Assembly: GCA_030248295.1 (NCBI GenBank)
Contig: JASANH010000938.1
Location: 1,116,001 to 1,180,000 of the forward strand
Direction: 5' to 3'
From: Mesodorylaimus sp. YZB2_4
Taxonomy: Eukaryota > Nematoda > Enoplea > Dorylaimida > Dorylaimidae
DNA: 64,000 nucleotides
In this document: positions 60,126-64,000 of the stretch, piece after piece
How the letters are laid out: the number at the start of each line of letters is the position of its first letter
Numbering within the stretch: position 1 is the stretch's first letter
Program-made: the position numbers and the translations under genes
The notes under the pieces: model-generated
Databases searched by the model: none
What the model was told of the DNA's origin: nothing
The model's input: only the letters and a program-made list of their open reading frames with translations

Positions 60126-61233
60126 CTTCCCGCGCGCTATGGTCCTGTGGCTAATACGAACTGTATCTTCTAATGTTATCATAAATAAATTTAGAAACCA
60201 CGGGCAGAACAAGATGCCGCCTTTGCTTGGCAAATGGCAGTTGTGCTGGACTCTGCCAGGGTACTTGCTGTACGGAAGACGGCAGTCATCCCCTCGAGCT
60301 TATCCTTACACCAGTGTGGATATCTTTCACGATCAACTGATATGGTTAGATCAATGCAGATCGATTGCCTGCGTCAAGGATCGCCCTCGGTCAAGATGCA
60401 GGAAAGTACTACATGGGCTAGAGATCCTGATCGAGCTCTGCAACTGTGGTTGCATTGGTCATCGAATCATTTGTGGCCAGCAAGCACATTGCTGCTTTGG
60501 TCAACAGGTCACAACCACAGTGTCAATGGATAGGGGTGACGACCTATAGATTTCAGCCTGATGGTTTCTCTGACGACTGCTGTGATAACCGCAGCCCAAT
60601 GGGTGTAGGGATCCCAGCCATACGTCGAGTGGCCATGTCTAAACGTGTGAATGACCGAGCATCCTTCGCCTGGAGCATTATGTAAGACGTCTGGGTCCCT
60701 ATCACTGGAGGGAGTGACCAGTGGGGTCTTGCACCATGCCAAAACCCCAGGGCAGCCTACCTAGTCTTTCGATCTCGTTCATGGCTGAAACATTTCCCTG
60801 ACGGGTGACGCTCCGTCCAGAGGATCGATTATCTTCACAGCAGCCATCGGACCATTCAAAATCGTGGGTACCCACTCTAAATTTAGCCAATGAGGTAATC
60901 GACAAGGCCTAATGACCGTAGAAAAACCTCAGCAGACGTGTTTGCTAGAGAAATCAAAAAAGACAGAACACCTCCTGCCGTAGAGCAGAATGGAGATCAC
61001 AGTTTTAAATTTACCGCTTAAAAGTGCTACCTGCAAATCCTTATTGCGCTTTTATTGACCTACAGAAGAAGAACCAGCTGGCTGGCGGATATTGCTGTTG
61101 CTTCTAATACGCAATAAATGGTAAATGCTGTTGATTTCTATAGTGAATGAGAAAACGAGACATGCATTCAATGCAATTTTCAGTAAGTAATTTTCAACTT
61201 TCCAAGCTTCGATACGAGCAACCTTTCTTGTAG
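60126..61233. other. Intergenic, no coding exon supported
   Basis: Should contain the MED23 promoter and first exon. An ATG directly followed by GTAAAT (61118-61126) could be a minimal first exon (only the Met codon) in phase with the exon at 61234. Nothing else is supported. Confidence 0.4.
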
Positions 61234-64000
61234 CAACCAGCGGGGCGTTTCCCTCAGCCACCCCAGGTTCAGCCCCCCAACCCTGCTGGACCACCCGTTT
61301 CTTCAGTCGATGTATCAACTGCGAGTTATCGAGCACCGATTCCCCAAGGAACTGTGCCAGTGCAAGCACCAACTGTGCCTTTGCCGGTGGAGAGTTCTGC
61401 GGAATCGATCTTGGCCGAGTGGGATGCCAAAGTGCAGACGATATTTTCGGATCACGTGGTATGCGTAGGCCTTTTTTGTGGGTTGTTTGTCCTTGATCGT
61501 CGAAAAATGTGCTTGCTTTTTAGGGCGGGAGCGTATTAGAAATCTATTTCGCCGATCTAACAGTACCGCCGACGGCAGAAACAGTTGCTCAGAGGAGACA
61601 AGCCGCTGTGAACGATTTGATTGCCTTGTTCAGGGTCGTACCCACGGTGAGTAGAATTCCTGACGAATGTGTGTGGTGCGAGTTAGCAACTTTCAAACTA
61701 GGTTTGTGGGTTGTACTCCATTCTTTGCTCCCCATTTTCTCATGGTGCCAACATGAGATGGACTTGTTTTGATTCGGTATTTCCCACTGCCACAGAAATT
61801 ACGATCTTTTTAGGATCTCACCGAAGGCGTGTTTCGCCTTATTCTAAAAAATCGATCGAGTTCTGAATCTGCCAGAGCTTTGATCAAGGATACTATCGAG
61901 GTCGTAGTACAGTCTCAGATTTTGCCGCTCAAGTAAGCTACCCTTATGATCCTCCAAATCGACCTCCAGCATTAGATCCATGCAGGAACGTATGTGAGTC
62001 ACTGTTGAACGCTGCCGATTGCACCTCCGAGCACGCATCCGTCTGGTTGGAAACATTCGAATTTTTGGAATCTCATATTCCTAAACTCGATTACAAGGTG
62101 ACTCAACATGCCTTCGATGTTTGCCCTAGTCATATCAATCAATATCATCTGATTGCAGGGAGTCCGAGATGTATTAAAAGGATTGCTAGACCGTATACAA
62201 GGGATTCCTGTGCATTTGAGGCCAGATCAAAGGCCATTGGTCGAGGCGGCAGAAAGAGTATGCCATAGTTGTTCTTACTTTAAATCGACAACTTACTTTA
62301 CATCAGTGATTTGTTTCAGTTAGTCTCAAAGATATCAGATCGAAAAAACAATTATTTGCCAGCTTATTTCGTAATTAATGAAATTAAGAAGAATTATCCT
62401 GACCATCGTTGTTTTCCACATTGGGTAAGAGCGTTCTGCCTAGGCTCATTTCGAAAAATGTATATTAACTGTTTTCAGAGATTGGCCAAAATCTGCGCGG
62501 ACGTAATGGATTCATTTCGGCCATTGGGTCACTTGGTCTCTGTTATCGGTAAGAACAAAATATGATGATTGTATATTTGCTTGAAGATGCTTGCTCTTTT
62601 AGGACGGTCTCAAATGGTTCCAGTTGCTGGTCATATCGGCTTGCATTTGAACACATCTTGGAAAATGGATTCAACTTTGTTGCGGTTTCCGTTCAAAGGA
62701 GTGCTTCCTTATCCGCAGGTAAAGTTGGCATGTTCACATTGGGATCGATATAATCTTTCTCAATTTCCTGATTTAGGAATTAAGTGGACCCCAGCATTAT
62801 CTGGTCTATCAGGCGTTGATGCAAGGCGGCTATCGAGAACTTCTGACGGCCATTCTTTTCTTCCCTAAAACGGTAAATGCGCTTGGCGATTTACTCAGCC
62901 ATCCTTACGGACATGTATTTTTTTCAGGAACGCTCCCGTTGTCAATTGCTGGAAGATATAGTTGTATCGATGATTTTGGAGGTGATGGCCGAAGGCGAAC
63001 GAGAAGGCCGTCAGTTTCGAATTATTTGGCGTATTCTGGCTGGTTTAGTCGTCTATGTGGCATTGGCTCAAATGGTCAGCTTCTCTCGCTTGGTTGTATT
63101 GCTTCAACAGAAGGTAAAATTTAGTGAAGTGTTTATTTGAAACATATCTCACTAGTTTTTCTTTTAGTTGACAAATCTGCCTTACCGGAAATCACGAGAC
63201 CAATTGATGTGGTGTCTGTTGCAGTACTTGTCTGGTGGCATCCAGAAGTCAGTGGTAAATGCTAGTTCTATCTGTGTAGAACTTTGGATTGAGAGATTTT
63301 TCGTTTTAAGCCGGAGGAATTTCATTGCGTCCTGGACTTGTATCGAGTTTTATACAGCGGCACGGATAAGTTCACCGTATCCAATGCTGATCCCTCGATC
63401 ACGTTCGCCCTGGCAGCGGCGTGCATTTGGATGCACATGACGCAACGTACTGCTCAACGGAAGAGCCAGGCTGGTGGGGCGGCTGGTGCCGTTACCGATT
63501 TGGATATACCGCCCTCCATCAATATGCAGATTCAGTGAGGAATTTTTGATAAGTTAGAGATGAAGTGGTTGAAAACTCCTTTTCAGGTTCCTACAGGAAA
63601 ACCTGAAGAATAAGAAACAATGGACGGATACTTACATGTTCGCCGTGTTATGTAATGCTTGTAAGTCGAACGATATCGCATTTTAGACTGATTTGATAGG
63701 TTCGTTACCATTTTAGACAGTACAACAAACGAAATCTTTCAAGAACTTATGCCGTCCTTGGTTGAGACATTGGAGATCAGTCGGACTGGACCGACCCCGC
63801 CAAACTCTAGTGTCGCGCTGCCAGGTGGTCTGCTAGCTGAAAATCGATGCACACCATTGAAATTCGAATTCCTGGACGCCATTACGGTGCATGTGCGAAT
63901 TCAGTGAGTGCTATTCGATCGTGTTTGGGTATCTCTCAGGCGATGTACAATCTGCTTTGTCATTTTTAGCTTGATGCATCATTTGTACAGTCAAAATATT
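61234..64000 (+). CDS. MED23: Mediator complex subunit 23, N-terminal half (cut by window end)
   Basis: Fourteen or more exons are visible: 61234-61458, 61524-61646, 61814-61932, 61986-62097, 62159-62257, 62320-62424, 62479-62548, 62603-62718, 62777-62872, 62928-63113, 63168-63254, 63311-63534, then two more to the window end. Recognised MED23 landmarks are VCESLLNAADC, YKGVRDVLKGLLDRI, LPAYFVINEIKKNYP, WKMDSTLLRFPFKGVLPY, RDQLMWCLLQYLSGGIQKS, ACIWMHM and YMFAVLCNAYSTTNE. MED23 sits in the Mediator tail and links activators to RNA polymerase II. A Pro/Gln-rich stretch of about 60 residues (QPAGRFPQPPQVQPP and following) precedes the conserved start and is absent from the human protein. The true start codon is not settled. 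Confidence 0.93.

Overview
The window is nuclear DNA from an animal, almost certainly a nematode. The evidence is a cuticle-type collagen with the nematode N-terminal domain, a secreted protein that opens with a nematode DUF19-like cysteine module, an ShKT protein, and many short GT-AG introns (mostly 45-100 nt). The short introns would suit an early-branching (clade I/Enoplea) worm, but I cannot fix the species. Exon joins below were made by hand from splice sites and reading phase; no transcript was available.

Layout. 1-9 kb: two anoctamin (TMEM16) paralogues point tail to tail (first truncated by the window edge, second complete) and flank a secreted C-type lectin with a proline-rich repeat tail. 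9-14 kb is nearly gene-free. 14-23 kb: a short, probably degenerate cuticle collagen, tail-anchored cytochrome b5, an unrecognised 377-residue protein with a possible PP1 docking site, and on the minus strand a non-Shaker voltage-gated K+ channel whose 2.1 kb intron holds SINE copies and a foldback. 23-27 kb: a small four-helix membrane protein, an intronless 7TM receptor and a two-LIM protein. 27-36 kb is a block of small mostly secreted or membrane proteins: three phospholipase A2 paralogues, an ShKT protein with a Gly/Gln/Ser/Pro repeat, an orphan 206-residue protein, and two unrelated single-pass proteins with PPxY motifs. 36-38.8 kb is gene-poor, with a perfect 34-bp palindrome and a SINE remnant.

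38.8-64 kb is dense with conserved housekeeping and cell-biology genes: an RPGRIP1L-type ciliary transition-zone protein (28 exons), convergent with TRM13 tRNA methyltransferase only 39 bp away; a PHACTR phosphatase/actin regulator (14 exons, minus strand); Rab5; a secreted protein joining a DUF19-like module to an LDL-receptor beta-propeller, EGF and LDLa modules; and Mediator subunit MED23, cut by the window end.

Two families of tRNA-derived repeats, called A (four copies) and B (two copies) here, are recognisable by internal pol III box sequences and by similarity among copies. They lie in introns and gene deserts. The most notable items are these SINEs, the triplicated 3' splice site in the RPGRIP1L gene, the DUF19-propeller architecture, and the intron differences inside the anoctamin and phospholipase A2 paralogue groups. 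I see no bacterial-type operon, CRISPR array or intact rRNA/tRNA gene.
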